A stretch of DNA of 64,000 bases, from contig NZ_CP110921.1 in NCBI RefSeq assembly GCF_026247885.1, positions 1,731,001 through 1,795,000 of the forward strand, in the 5' to 3' direction. The position numbers and the translations under genes were made by a program. This document shows positions 10,229 to 19,703 of the stretch, piece after piece. The notes beneath the pieces were generated by a model. That model was not told the DNA's origin and did no database searches. It saw only the letters and a list, made by a program, of their open reading frames with translations. This DNA comes from Methylococcus mesophilus. GTDB lineage: Bacteria; Pseudomonadota; Gammaproteobacteria; Methylococcales; Methylococcaceae. Every line of letters starts with the position of its first letter. Positions within the stretch are counted from its first letter, which is position 1.

Positions 10229-12144
10229 GGTGCAGTGAACACGGATTTGGCGGACGCCAGCCGCGGCTGGTCGTGGAACGGGTTGTCCGGGTAGTAGCCC
10301 AGGTGCACCGCGCCGGCCTTAAGGAGCAGATCCGCCTGCCCCAGGAAAACCTCCATGGGAATATCCTGCTGGGTATTCCAATCGACGCTCTGGAGTTCGA
10401 AGACCGTCTTCTTCAGTCCGTCCGGATAGGCCGCCACCTTCTCGACGAGCGACTTGAGCCACGCGTCCGGCCGCTCGGCTTTCTCCATGAACGGCATGGC
10501 CTCCAGCGCGATGTAGTCGTAATGTTTCAACGCCTCGGCGAAATTCTGCGCGTACCATTCCTCGCTGTCCGGCATGAACACGGGCAGGGCATAGAGGTTG
10601 CGCGCCGTCTTCAACTCGGGCCGGAACGCACGGACGCGGGATGCCAGCTCGTCGGTGAAATCGTGCAGCACCGCCGTCTTGCGCTGCGCCCAACGCATCC
10701 GCATGCCGGCGGGTTCGTGCAGGTGCTCGAACCGGTCTGGCAGGCCCCAAACCTTCTTGCCATAAGTTAGGGCTACCCGCGAGACATCCTCGAAATCGGA
10801 CAGGATCGCGTCGTCGTGGAACAGGAGGCCGTTGAAATTGCAGTGCTTGGCCAAGTCCTCGTAGATTTCCCCGACGAGCTTCCGCGCCTTCGCGTTGAAG
10901 GGCGACAACCGGTGGTAAATGTGGCTGCTGGTGCGCGCCTTGCCATCGCGCCACTCCCGCACGAACCAATCCTCGGGCACCTTGGCCCGGTAAGCCAGCA
11001 CCGGCATCCAGGCATAGACCCGCACCCTGGCGCGGATGTGGAACTGCCAGGCCGCCCGGTTGAAAAGATCGGCTCGCATCGGCAGGTGCCGGTTGGGAAA
11101 ATACAGCGCATCGGCATTGCCGTCGCCGTCCGGGTCGGCATAGGCCTGCAGATAAACCGCGTTGACACCCATGGCATGGATCCGCTCCAGTTCCTCGCCG
11201 AGGTTGCGCTCGGTCTGCGCCGGATCGGGATCGTATATGTAATCCAGGTCCACATGGGCGACCCGGACCGGCCGGTCCGCCCGCAGGCGGGTGAGTATGT
11301 CGGCGAATTCGTCCACTTCGGGGTCGGCGGTGAGCAGCATGCGCTTGACCGCCGCCAGCTCGGACGTGTCGTTGCGCCCTTCCCTCAAACCCATGGTGAC
11401 GACCATGCCGAGCCTGGCGGCCTCCTCGATCAACGCCTGATTGTATTCGCCGTAGGGCCAGACCATGACCCGCGGCTTGACGCCGGCGTGGCGGGCGATC
11501 CCGTCCGCGCTGCTCTGCAAGTCCTCGCGGATGCGCTTGCGGTAGGCTTCGTCCGATTCGTAGCTTTTCGAAGCCGGGTCGTAGATCCGGGTCACGCCGG
11601 CGGGCTGCAGGTTGCCTTGGGGATTCCCCGGCAATCCCCGATGCATGTCGTAACTGTGGGAGGCGATTTCAACCAGCCCGGAACGCGCCAATTCCCGCAC
11701 TTGCTCCCAGCTCAGCAGCGATTCGCGCTTGAGCACGAACTCCCCGCCCAGCGGCACGACGGCGCCATCCGGCAGGTCCATCCACGATCCCACCAGCGCG
11801 ACGGTGGCGGGATAGCCATACCTTTTCAGCAGCGGAAATACGGTGTGGTAGAAGCTGGCGTAACCGTCGTCGAAGGTCAGCACGACGGCTTTATCCGGCA
11901 GTCCCGCCTGCTTGCCCGCCTTCGCGTCCAGCAAGTCCTGTATGCCGACCACATGGTAGCCGTTGTCCTTCAGCCATTGGAAATAGGCCTCGAGATGGGC
12001 CGGCGTGACGACGGTGGAACCGCCGGTATAGTCCAGCCGCACGTCCTCCCTCACGTCGTGGAACGACGCGACCACGAACGAAGACCCTGCCTGTGCCGTC
12101 GAGGCAAGAACCAGGGCGAACGCCATCAGGAGGCGGGACAACAT
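10216..12144 (-). CDS. pgaB: PgaB-like poly-GlcNAc de-N-acetylase / glycoside hydrolase
   Basis: Periplasmic enzyme that partly deacetylates poly-beta-1,6-GlcNAc for export. ATG 12144 is chosen for its GGAG site and the following signal peptide (MLSRLLMAFALVLASTAQAG); an upstream frame adds 17 unlikely residues. The deacetylase domain (about 20-290) has TFDDGYASFY and SHSYDMHRG, the metal-site motifs. The C-terminal domain (about 310-640) matches the GH153 half of PgaB (HVDLDYIYDPDPAQ). Length 642 aa is normal. Unlike the E. coli lipoprotein, no lipobox Cys follows the signal peptide, so it is probably soluble or anchored by its signal. Confidence 0.92.
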   Translation of the reverse strand: MLSRLLMAFALVLASTAQAGSSFVVASFHDVREDVRLDYTGGSTVVTPAHLEAYFQWLKDNGYHVVGIQDLLDAKAGKQAGLPDKAVVLTFDDGYASFYHTVFPLLKRYGYPATVALVGSWMDLPDGAVVPLGGEFVLKRESLLSWEQVRELARSGLVEIASHSYDMHRGLPGNPQGNLQPAGVTRIYDPASKSYESDEAYRKRIREDLQSSADGIARHAGVKPRVMVWPYGEYNQALIEEAARLGMVVTMGLREGRNDTSELAAVKRMLLTADPEVDEFADILTRLRADRPVRVAHVDLDYIYDPDPAQTERNLGEELERIHAMGVNAVYLQAYADPDGDGNADALYFPNRHLPMRADLFNRAAWQFHIRARVRVYAWMPVLAYRAKVPEDWFVREWRDGKARTSSHIYHRLSPFNAKARKLVGEIYEDLAKHCNFNGLLFHDDAILSDFEDVSRVALTYGKKVWGLPDRFEHLHEPAGMRMRWAQRKTAVLHDFTDELASRVRAFRPELKTARNLYALPVFMPDSEEWYAQNFAEALKHYDYIALEAMPFMEKAERPDAWLKSLVEKVAAYPDGLKKTVFELQSVDWNTQQDIPMEVFLGQADLLLKAGAVHLGYYPDNPFHDQPRLASAKSVFTAPWAP

Positions 12145-12206
12145 CGAGACTCCGAAAGAACTGCCAAGGAAATGCAAAAAAGGCGGCGGAACCACCCGAG
12201 GACCGA

Positions 12207-12224
12207 CGCGCCGCGAACGGCGCG
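12207..12224. other. GC-rich hairpin between oadB and pgaB
   Basis: Perfect 7-bp arms CGCGCCG/CGGCGCG around a CGAA tetraloop, followed on the plus strand by CTATTTTA. It separates the two minus-strand units. A T tract in the correct orientation for a minus-strand terminator is lacking, so its role is uncertain. Confidence 0.35.
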
Positions 12225-12264
12225 CTATTTTAGCGGCTTCCCGAAAGAGCGCAATTCGCGCGGA

Positions 12265-13392
12265 TTATTGGACCAGCGCCAGCAGCACGCCCGCCGCCAC
12301 GGCGGAGCCGATGACACCGGCCACGTTCGGCCCCATGGCATGCATCAAGAGGAAGTTGTGGGGATTGCTCTCCTGACCCACCTTGTTGGCCACCCGTGCC
12401 GACATCGGGACGGCGGAGACGCCTGCCGCGCCGATCAGGGGATTGATCTTATGAAGAGTAAAGCGGTTCATCAGCTTCGCCATCAGCACCCCGGAGGCCG
12501 TGCCGAAGCCGAATGCGATCGCGCCGAGCACGAGAATTCCCAGGGTCTCCGGGCGGAGGAAGGCATTGGCGCTCAGCTTGGAACCGACCGACAGTCCCAG
12601 GAAGATCGTAACGATGTTGATCAGCTCGTTCTGCGAGGTTTTGCTCAGCCGCTCGACCACGCCGCATTCGCGCATCAGGTTACCCAGGCAGAACATGCCG
12701 ATCAAGGGCGCGGCCGACGGCAGCAGCAAGGCGGTCAGGATCAGCAACACGACCGGGAAAACGATCTTCTCGGTCTTGCCGACGACGCGCAACTGGGTCA
12801 TCTCGATCAGGCGCTCTTCCGGCGTGGTCAGGGCACGCATGATCGGCGGCTGAATCAGCGGCACCAGGGCCATATAGGAATAGGCCGCGACGGCGATGGC
12901 GCCGAGCAGGTCGGGCGCGAGCCTGGAGGCCACATAGATGGCAGTGGGGCCATCGGCACCGCCGATGATGGCGATGGCTGCCGCATCCCTGAAGCTGAAC
13001 TGCAGGCCGGGTACCAGGTTCAGCGCCAGCGCGCCGAACAGGGTGCCGAAGATGCCGAACTGCGCGGCCGCCCCCAGCAGAAGGGTCTTGGGGTTGGCCA
13101 GCATGGGACCGAAGTCCGTCATGGCCCCCACACCCATGAAGATCAGCAGCGGGAATATCCCGGACTTGATGCCGAAATACAGATACGCGAGCAGCCCGCC
13201 CTCTTCAGCGATGCCGGCGACCGGGATGTTGCTGAGCACCGCGCCGAAGCCGATGGGAAGCAGCAGCAAAGGCTCGAAGCCCTTGCGGATGGCTAGGTAG
13301 ATTAGCAGAAACCCCACCGTCATCATGACGACCTGTCCCCACTGAAAGTTTGACAGGCCGGTGCTGCTCCACAATTCGACGAATCCGTTCAT
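12265..13392 (-). CDS. oadB: Sodium-pumping oxaloacetate decarboxylase, beta subunit
   Basis: Integral membrane subunit that releases CO2 from carboxybiotin and drives Na+ export. The product is 375 aa from ATG 13392 ([12 protein letters not shown]); the longer frame upstream overlaps oadA and is unlikely. Many hydrophobic segments are visible, with the conserved GIGAMTDF-like stretch ([19 protein letters not shown]) and [13 protein letters not shown]. It closes the gene set oadG-oadA-oadB, all minus strand with 13-23 bp gaps. Confidence 0.95.
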   Translation of the reverse strand: MNGFVELWSSTGLSNFQWGQVVMMTVGFLLIYLAIRKGFEPLLLLPIGFGAVLSNIPVAGIAEEGGLLAYLYFGIKSGIFPLLIFMGVGAMTDFGPMLANPKTLLLGAAAQFGIFGTLFGALALNLVPGLQFSFRDAAAIAIIGGADGPTAIYVASRLAPDLLGAIAVAAYSYMALVPLIQPPIMRALTTPEERLIEMTQLRVVGKTEKIVFPVVLLILTALLLPSAAPLIGMFCLGNLMRECGVVERLSKTSQNELINIVTIFLGLSVGSKLSANAFLRPETLGILVLGAIAFGFGTASGVLMAKLMNRFTLHKINPLIGAAGVSAVPMSARVANKVGQESNPHNFLLMHAMGPNVAGVIGSAVAAGVLLALVQ

Positions 13393-13405
13393 GGATCGGC
13401 CCGCC

Positions 13406-15202
13406 TCAGCCCAGCGTGACCAGCACGTCGCCGGTATTGACGGTATCGCCCGGCTTGACGGCGATGCCAACCACGACGCCGCCGCTGCGCGCCCTCACTT
13501 CGGTCTCCATTTTCATGGCCTCCATGACGACGACCACCTGGCCTTCGGCCACTTTCTGCCCTTCGGTGACGTTGATACGCAGCACGTGCCCCGCCATCGG
13601 CGCGCTGACCGACTCGCTGACGGCCCGCGCGGCGAGGATCTGCGCCGCCGCGGACGGCGAAGCCGCGCCGGCCGCCGGATTGATCGCCCCGATGGCGCCG
13701 CCCGGCGCCACCTCAACCTGATAGCTGCGGCCGTTGACCGTGACGGTGTAGAGCCGGGCGCCATCCGGCGCCACCGTCTCGCCCGTGACTTCAGCCACGG
13801 GTGCGGCGGGCTCGGTGCCGGGCGCCGGCTCGAAGGCCGCCGGATTACCCCGGTTCTGCAGGAAACGCCAGCCGACCTGGGGGAACAGGGCGTAGGTCAG
13901 CACGTCCTCGACCTGCGGGGAGGAAAGCTTCACGCCGTGCTCCTTGGCCAGACGCTTCAATTCGTCCGTCAGCTTCTTCAGTTCGGGCTCCAGGAGATCG
14001 GCTGGGCGGCAGGTGATCGGCTCGTCGCCTTTCAGCACGCGGGACTGCAGTTCGGCATTGACCGGCGCCGGGGTGGCGCCGTATTCGCCCCGCAGGACAC
14101 CCGCGGTCTCCTTGGTAATGGTCTTATAGCGCTCCCCTGCAAGCACGTTGAAGACGGCCTGGGTACCGACGATCTGAGAGGTCGGCGTCACCAGTGGAAT
14201 GAAGCCCAGATCCTCGCGGACCTTGGGAATCTCCCGCATCACTTCGTCGAAGCGCTCCAGCGCCCCCTGCTCCTTAAGCTGGCTTTCCATGTTGGTGAGC
14301 ATGCCGCCCGGCACCTGGGCCACCAGAATGCGGCTGTCGACGCCTTTCAGGCTGCCCTCGAACTTGGCGTACTTTTTCCGGACCTCGCGGAAATAGGCTG
14401 CGATTTCCTCCAGCAGCTGGATGTCGAGGCCGGTATCGCGCTCGCGTCCCTGGAAGATCGCCACGACCGCTTCGGTGGGGCTGTGACCGTAGGTCATGCT
14501 CATGGACGAAATCGCCGTGTCAACGTTGTCGATGCCGGCCTCGACCGCCTTCACGATGGCCGCCGTGCTCAAACCCGTGGTCGCATGGCATTGCATGTGG
14601 ATCGGCACGCCGACCTCCCGCTTGAGGCGGCCGACCAGTTCCTCGGCAACATAAGGCTTGAGGAGACCCGCCATGTCCTTGATGCAGATCGAATGGGCGC
14701 CCATGTCCTCCAGGCGCTTGGACAGGTCGACCCACATGTCGACCGTGTGCACCGGACTTACGGTATACGAAATCGTGCCTTGGGCATGCTTGCCCACGGC
14801 GATGGTCGCGCGGATTGCCTTTTCGAAGTTGCGGAGGTCGTTGAGCGCGTCGAAGATGCGGAACACGTCGACACCGTTTTCGGCCGAGCGCTCCACGAAT
14901 TTCTCCACCACGTCGTCCGCGTAGTGGCGATAGCCCAGCAGGTTCTGGCCGCGCAGCAACATCTGCAGACGGGTATTCGGCAAAGCCTTCTTCAACGTCC
15001 GCAGGCGCACCCACGGGTCTTCGCCCAGATAGCGGATGCAGGCATCGAAGGTCGCACCGCCCCAAGCCTCCAGGGACCAGAATCCGACCTTGTCCAACTT
15101 GGGACAGATCGGCAGCATGTCCTCAAGACGGAAGCGGGTGGCCAGCAGGGACTGATGTGCATCGCGCAGGACGACGTCAGTAATGCCCAAAGGGGTTGCC
15201 AT
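13406..15202 (-). CDS. oadA: Oxaloacetate decarboxylase alpha subunit (biotinylated)
   Basis: Carboxyltransferase plus biotin carrier, 598 aa. The TIM-barrel carboxyltransferase domain starts at the N terminus ([14 protein letters not shown], metal and substrate site). The conserved PYC_OADA region follows, then a Pro/Ala-rich linker at about 460-480 and a biotinyl domain with EAMKMETEV, Lys about 564 being the biotin site. It transfers the carboxylate of oxaloacetate to biotin for decarboxylation by OadB. Whether it degrades oxaloacetate or balances C4 pools in this organism cannot be told from sequence. Confidence 0.96.
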   Translation of the reverse strand: MATPLGITDVVLRDAHQSLLATRFRLEDMLPICPKLDKVGFWSLEAWGGATFDACIRYLGEDPWVRLRTLKKALPNTRLQMLLRGQNLLGYRHYADDVVEKFVERSAENGVDVFRIFDALNDLRNFEKAIRATIAVGKHAQGTISYTVSPVHTVDMWVDLSKRLEDMGAHSICIKDMAGLLKPYVAEELVGRLKREVGVPIHMQCHATTGLSTAAIVKAVEAGIDNVDTAISSMSMTYGHSPTEAVVAIFQGRERDTGLDIQLLEEIAAYFREVRKKYAKFEGSLKGVDSRILVAQVPGGMLTNMESQLKEQGALERFDEVMREIPKVREDLGFIPLVTPTSQIVGTQAVFNVLAGERYKTITKETAGVLRGEYGATPAPVNAELQSRVLKGDEPITCRPADLLEPELKKLTDELKRLAKEHGVKLSSPQVEDVLTYALFPQVGWRFLQNRGNPAAFEPAPGTEPAAPVAEVTGETVAPDGARLYTVTVNGRSYQVEVAPGGAIGAINPAAGAASPSAAAQILAARAVSESVSAPMAGHVLRINVTEGQKVAEGQVVVVMEAMKMETEVRARSGGVVVGIAVKPGDTVNTGDVLVTLG

Positions 15203-15225
15203 GCAAAAACTCCTTAGAATGTGCC

Positions 15226-15483
15226 TTACTTGTTCTGGTAGCGGTGGATTGCGGCCGCGACCGCGGCGACGATCTCCGCCTCGTCCTCACCGCCAGCGCT
15301 CCTGACGGGCACGGCGCTCGCGGGCTTCAGCGCGACCGGCTCCTCCGGCGAATAACGGCCGATCAGCCGCGAAGCCGCGTGGATGACTCCCACCAGCAGA
15401 GCCAGAAACAGGAACACGATGGTCATGCCGATGAGCATGAGCCTGCTCCCGGCCACCAAGAGCTCTGGGATCGACGATTCCAT
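15226..15483 (-). CDS. oadG: Oxaloacetate decarboxylase gamma subunit
   Basis: Small membrane anchor, 85 aa: one transmembrane segment (about 15-38), a variable linker, and a C-terminal segment [15 protein letters not shown] typical of OadG. It is the first gene of the oadGAB set; in characterised pumps the C-terminal part binds OadA and the anchor holds the complex. It begins with ATG 15483, and the 129 bp upstream probably hold the operon promoter. Confidence 0.88.
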   Translation of the reverse strand: MESSIPELLVAGSRLMLIGMTIVFLFLALLVGVIHAASRLIGRYSPEEPVALKPASAVPVRSAGGEDEAEIVAAVAAAIHRYQNK

Positions 15484-15612
15484 GCGGGAAATTCCAGGTT
15501 AGCGACAAAACGCTGGAATGATAAAGCGCTGCGGCGGGAAAGTCGAACTGCGCCGCGCGGCGGCCTCGCGCCCACGGCGTACATTCGGGATTGGCGGAAG
15601 GAATTGTTAGCG

Positions 15613-15906
15613 TTAGCGGTTGAGTTGAAGCATGTTTTGATCGTCCCTCGAACCGCGCTCCTCTTCGTGATGCTGCTGCAGTTCCTTCGGCTTGAGCGTC
15701 AGCTTGGCGATGCCGGTCCAGCCGGCCATGAACATCAGCATCGCGATCGTCGACACCGTCACCACCGCTGTCAGCCGGTCCGGACTTTTCGCCCAGAACA
15801 GCACCCACTTGGGCTTGATAAAGCTAAGGATCATGCCGATCACGAAAAAGGCGGCGGCGAACGCCACCAGAATTCTTAAAATCATCACCTTGGTAGCCAA
15901 GTCCAT
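15613..15906 (-). CDS. Small two-helix membrane protein, unknown
   Basis: A 97-aa protein starting at ATG 15906 with GAGGA about eight bases upstream. Two hydrophobic segments (about 9-30 and 48-68) are separated by a basic loop (KPKWVLFWAKSPDR), and the tail is charged and Gln/His/Glu-rich. I recognise no family. It sits between the GH5-like gene and oadG on the same strand. A much longer frame reads upstream but overlaps the GH5-like gene and is not credible. Confidence 0.65.
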   Translation of the reverse strand: MDLATKVMILRILVAFAAAFFVIGMILSFIKPKWVLFWAKSPDRLTAVVTVSTIAMLMFMAGWTGIAKLTLKPKELQQHHEEERGSRDDQNMLQLNR

Positions 15907-15995
15907 ACGCTCGTCCTCGAAACGAGTAACCGGGAAAAGCGCGATTAAACCGGATTCGATGAATCCGCGCCACTCGCCCGCCGTGGCGTGCGGAC

Positions 15996-17360
15996 TCAGC
16001 GCTCGGCGCAGAATTCGAAACGGGCAGCTCCGCCCACCGGGATCACCCGGCTCCAGCCATCGCCTCTGGCGGTCAGCGTGCCGCCCGCCTGACCGTAAAG
16101 AGCACCGCGCATCCTCGTCACGGTCGCCTCCTCCGGCAGGCTGATTTGCCACAGCCTGGGAACCGAGGCCGTGTTCCGCACTTCGACTCGGGTGCAGTGG
16201 GTGCTCCCGAGGTCCGGCGCCGGAGTCAGTAACGCGATCAGGCCAGCGCCCGACGGGATGGCGGAATCGGCTTCCTCGTTGCCGGCGGGCGACGCACAGC
16301 CGCCAGCTTCGATGCCCTCCCCACAAGCCGCTGCCCCTGCCGGGCCGCCCCACAGCCGCGTCAACAGACCCAGCTCACCCTGCCTGACGGCCTGCCAGTC
16401 CGCCTCGAACAAGGAGCCGCCGGCATCCCACGACGCCAGGAATGCACTGCGGATACCCCGTGAGATCAGATCATCCACCAGCGCCTCCGCCGCCGCATCG
16501 CCGCGCAAACTTCCGCCACGCCCGGAAACCCCGCCGGTTTCCACGGGAACGACGGCATAGCCGGCATCGCGGAATCCTTCGATCCGCGACAGCCATGCTC
16601 CAGCCGGACCGTCCGGAAATTGGCTGGCCTCGGCGCCGATATCCACGGCGGGCGACAGCACCAGGCGGTCGGCCGGAAACTCGGGCAGGAAGCACCATGG
16701 AACCAGGCCGTCTCCCGATGCCTCGGCACAGGTCGCACCGGATGCATCGACTTCCAGGAACACCAGCAGATCGGGCGCCGTCTCCAGCACCGCCGCGGCG
16801 GCCCGCTCGGTACCGCTCCGAGTGAGGTCCGCCGTGCTTCCCCCCGCGTCCTGCAGGCCAAGGCCGAGAAAGTGGCCGAGCGGCCCGTAGCGTGAGGCCA
16901 TGAACGCCAGATCGGCGAGCCAGGACTCTGCCGAAGCGCCTCCGTCACAATCCGAGCGGCGGTGGTCGAGGGCGAAGTAGATGCCCCGGCGGTCGAGCGC
17001 GGCCAGCACGGCATCCAGGACCTCCAGGGCATTTTTGCCGGCAAGGTCCGGATTCAACGATGGCTCGACAGCGCTGACGCCGCTGGCCGTCAGGCTCGCC
17101 GGGCACACTGGAATCCGCACCGCATTGAATCCGAGGAACTGCATCTGTTCGAGCATGTCCTCCAGACTGCGGACGGAAAGTCCCCGTCCGGCGTGTTCTT
17201 CGCTCTCGAAGCCGGACCAGCTGACGCCTCGCAGGTAAACCGCCTGTCCCGCCGCGTCGTAGATGACGCCGCCCTCCACTTTCCAGGCCAGCGCGTCGGC
17301 CGCCGCCAGCAATTCCCCCAGAAAAACCATCGCCCTGAACAGCACCTTCATGTGATTCAT
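15996..17360 (-). CDS. Secreted GH5-like protein with CBM2-like tail
   Basis: Exported 454-aa protein. A signal-like segment leads into a GH5 cellulase-type fold: YLRGVSWSGFE and FNAVRIPV are typical early GH5 strands, and LDHRR matches the conserved His region. Where GH5 enzymes carry the NEP acid/base motif, this protein reads LGLGLQDAGG; a nucleophile-like Glu is visible in PVETGG. The last 70 residues (from STHCTRVEVRN to the final FEFCAE) have the Cys...Cys and spacing pattern of a family 2 carbohydrate-binding module. It may bind glucans without hydrolysing them. Start uncertain: ATG 17360 or 17351. Confidence 0.7.
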   Translation of the reverse strand: MNHMKVLFRAMVFLGELLAAADALAWKVEGGVIYDAAGQAVYLRGVSWSGFESEEHAGRGLSVRSLEDMLEQMQFLGFNAVRIPVCPASLTASGVSAVEPSLNPDLAGKNALEVLDAVLAALDRRGIYFALDHRRSDCDGGASAESWLADLAFMASRYGPLGHFLGLGLQDAGGSTADLTRSGTERAAAAVLETAPDLLVFLEVDASGATCAEASGDGLVPWCFLPEFPADRLVLSPAVDIGAEASQFPDGPAGAWLSRIEGFRDAGYAVVPVETGGVSGRGGSLRGDAAAEALVDDLISRGIRSAFLASWDAGGSLFEADWQAVRQGELGLLTRLWGGPAGAAACGEGIEAGGCASPAGNEEADSAIPSGAGLIALLTPAPDLGSTHCTRVEVRNTASVPRLWQISLPEEATVTRMRGALYGQAGGTLTARGDGWSRVIPVGGAARFEFCAER

Positions 17361-17620
17361 CCGTATGACCCGCGTAGGAACGAGATGTCATCCGGCCCCC
17401 ACCGGAACGACGATGCCGATGGGGCAAAGGCAGTGCCAAGCTGCCGCATCCCTTGTAATTCGGGCGCCGCGGCGAATCAGCAGGATCTGGAAACGGATTT
17501 TTCGACGCCTTCAGGCGACAGGATTCGGGGATTGACACCCGAGTAAGGAACTAGGAAATTAGCCGGACACGCGGCAACTGGTAAAATCGTCCGGTTAACA
17601 CCCACCTCTTCAGGTAACGC

Positions 17621-18844
17621 ATGATGAATCGCAAACAGACTGTCGGCGTGCGCGTCGGTTCGGTACAGATAGGGGGCGGCGCGCCCATCGTGGTCCAGTC
17701 CATGACCAACACCGACACCGCCGACGTGGCGGGAACCGTCCGCCAGGTCATCGACCTGGCCCGGGCCGGTTCGGAACTGGTTCGCATCACGGTCAACAAC
17801 GAAGAAGCCGCCGAAGCCGTGCCCCGCATCCGGGAACAATTGGACCGGCAGGGCTGCAGCGTGCCCCTGGTCGGCGACTTCCATTTCAACGGCCACAAAC
17901 TGCTCGACAAGTACCCCGCCTGCGCCGAGGCGCTGGGCAAATTCCGCATCAATCCGGGCAACGTCGGACGCGGCTCCAAGCGCGACCCGCAGTTCGCCCA
18001 GATGATCGAATTCGCCTGCCGCTACGACAAACCGGTCCGCATCGGCGTCAACTGGGGCAGCCTGGACCAGTCGGTGCTGGCCCGTTTGCTCGATGAGAAC
18101 GCCCAGCTCGCCGAGCCGCGGCCGTTGCCGGAAGTGATGCGCGAAGCCGTGATCACCTCGGCGCTGGAAAGCGCGGAAAAGGCGCAGAGCTTCGGCCTGG
18201 CGAAGGATCGCATCGTGCTGTCGTGCAAGATGAGCGGGGTGCAGGAGCTGATTTCGGTCTACGAGTCCTTGTCGAGCCGCTGCGACTACGCCCTGCACCT
18301 GGGACTGACCGAGGCCGGCATGGGCTCCAAGGGCATCGTCGCCTCCACTGCCGCGCTGTCCGTGCTGCTGCAGCAGGGCATCGGCGACACCATCCGGATA
18401 TCGCTCACCCCCGAGCCCGGCGCCGACCGCACCCTGGAAGTCATCGTCGCCCAGGAAATCCTGCAGACCTTAGGTCTGCGCTCGTTCACCCCCATGGTGA
18501 TCTCCTGCCCCGGCTGCGGCCGCACCACCAGCGATTATTTCCAGAAGCTGGCCCAGCAGATCCAGTCGCACCTGCGCCACAAGATGCCCGAATGGCGCAA
18601 GCGCTACCACGGGGTGGAAGACATGCACGTGGCCGTGATGGGCTGCGTGGTGAACGGCCCAGGCGAAAGCAAAAACGCCAACATCGGCATCAGCCTGCCC
18701 GGCAATGGCGAACAACCGGTCGCGCCGGTGTTCGAGGACGGCGTCAAGACGGTGACGCTGAAAGGCGACCGCATCGCCGAGGAATTCCAGGAACTGGTCG
18801 AGCGCTACATCGAGTCACACTACGGCAGCCGGGCCGAAGCCTGA
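17621..18844 (+). CDS. ispG: 4-hydroxy-3-methylbut-2-enyl diphosphate synthase (IspG/GcpE)
   Basis: Penultimate enzyme of the MEP isoprenoid pathway, converting MEcPP to HMBPP with a [4Fe-4S] cluster. The 407-aa product shows the N-terminal [24 protein letters not shown] and [10 protein letters not shown], the last two carrying the cluster cysteines. Length is normal for bacteria. It is divergent from the GH5-like gene; a possible extended -10 (TGGTAAAAT) lies about 40 bases before the start, in the 260-bp spacer. Confidence 0.97.
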   Translation: MMNRKQTVGVRVGSVQIGGGAPIVVQSMTNTDTADVAGTVRQVIDLARAGSELVRITVNNEEAAEAVPRIREQLDRQGCSVPLVGDFHFNGHKLLDKYPACAEALGKFRINPGNVGRGSKRDPQFAQMIEFACRYDKPVRIGVNWGSLDQSVLARLLDENAQLAEPRPLPEVMREAVITSALESAEKAQSFGLAKDRIVLSCKMSGVQELISVYESLSSRCDYALHLGLTEAGMGSKGIVASTAALSVLLQQGIGDTIRISLTPEPGADRTLEVIVAQEILQTLGLRSFTPMVISCPGCGRTTSDYFQKLAQQIQSHLRHKMPEWRKRYHGVEDMHVAVMGCVVNGPGESKNANIGISLPGNGEQPVAPVFEDGVKTVTLKGDRIAEEFQELVERYIESHYGSRAEA

Positions 18845-18850
18845 GCCGCC

Positions 18851-19669
18851 TCAACTCTCCGCAGCAGGCGACCCGGAAACTCCCAAGCGCTCGAGTTCAC
18901 GCGCACTGAATCCCGCGCGCCGGCGGAGTTCGGCATTGAAAGGCCCTCGGACCTGGCCGCGCAGATGGCGCTGCACCAGGGAAAAATACTCCTCTTCGGG
19001 ATCGACGCCGCGCTGACCGCAGATCCACCGGAACCACTGCGAACCCAGGGCCACGTGGCCGACTTCGTCGTGGAGGATGCGCTCGAGGATGGCGACGCTC
19101 CGTTCGTCGCCGGCCTGCCGCAGCCTCTCGATCATGCCCGGCGTCACGTCCAGCCCGCGCGCTTCCATGAAGCGCGGCACCAGCGCCATGCGGGCGGCGG
19201 CGGCGTAGGCCGTGTCCTCCGCGAGGCTCCACAGGCCGCCGTGGGCAGGGAGATCGCCGTAATCGGCGCCAAGTTCGCGCAGCCGCTCCCGCACCAGGGC
19301 GAAGTGCTCGGCCTCCTCCGCTGCCACCCTCAGCCAATCGCGATAGTAGGCTTCCGGCAGCCCGCGGAAGCGGTAGAGATGATCCCAGGCCAGTTGGATC
19401 GCGCTGAACTCGATGTGGGCCACTGCATGCAATAGCGCCACCCGCCCCTCGAGGGTGTTGATGCCTCGACGCGGCAGATCGCGCGGATCGACCCGCCGCG
19501 GGCGCTCGGGGAAACGGGCGAAGCCGATCGGCAGCGGTTCGCCTTCCGCGCCGAAATCGAGCTCGCCGGCCAGACAGGCCTGCCAGGCCTCGTGGGATAC
19601 CGCCAGCTTGGTTTCGACGTCGGGCGAACCGAGACAGCGCTCGGCGTACGCGTAAACGTTCCCAGTCAT
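18851..19669 (-). CDS. DUF455 ferritin-like protein
   Basis: Predicted diiron/ferritin-like four-helix protein, 272 aa from ATG 19669 (a TTG two codons earlier is also possible). Metal-ligand-like motifs occur in order: AVAHIEFSAI, AAEEAEHFALV and LHDEVGHVALG, each with Glu/His spaced as in ferritin-like folds. DUF455 proteins are widespread and uncharacterised. It converges with ispG, leaving only six bases between stop codons, and follows acnB on the minus strand with 34 bp between. Confidence 0.88.
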   Translation of the reverse strand: MTGNVYAYAERCLGSPDVETKLAVSHEAWQACLAGELDFGAEGEPLPIGFARFPERPRRVDPRDLPRRGINTLEGRVALLHAVAHIEFSAIQLAWDHLYRFRGLPEAYYRDWLRVAAEEAEHFALVRERLRELGADYGDLPAHGGLWSLAEDTAYAAAARMALVPRFMEARGLDVTPGMIERLRQAGDERSVAILERILHDEVGHVALGSQWFRWICGQRGVDPEEEYFSLVQRHLRGQVRGPFNAELRRRAGFSARELERLGVSGSPAAES

Positions 19670-19703
19670 GCCCAACGTCGCAACGAATCCCTGCCGACCG
19701 CCC

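Noticed and set aside
10816-13296. 826-aa plus-strand open frame
   Set aside because: Antisense to pgaB and oadB; no family motif and no ribosome-binding site.
13361-15217. 618-aa plus-strand open frame
   Set aside because: Antisense to oadA, which has a complete carboxyltransferase and biotinyl domain.
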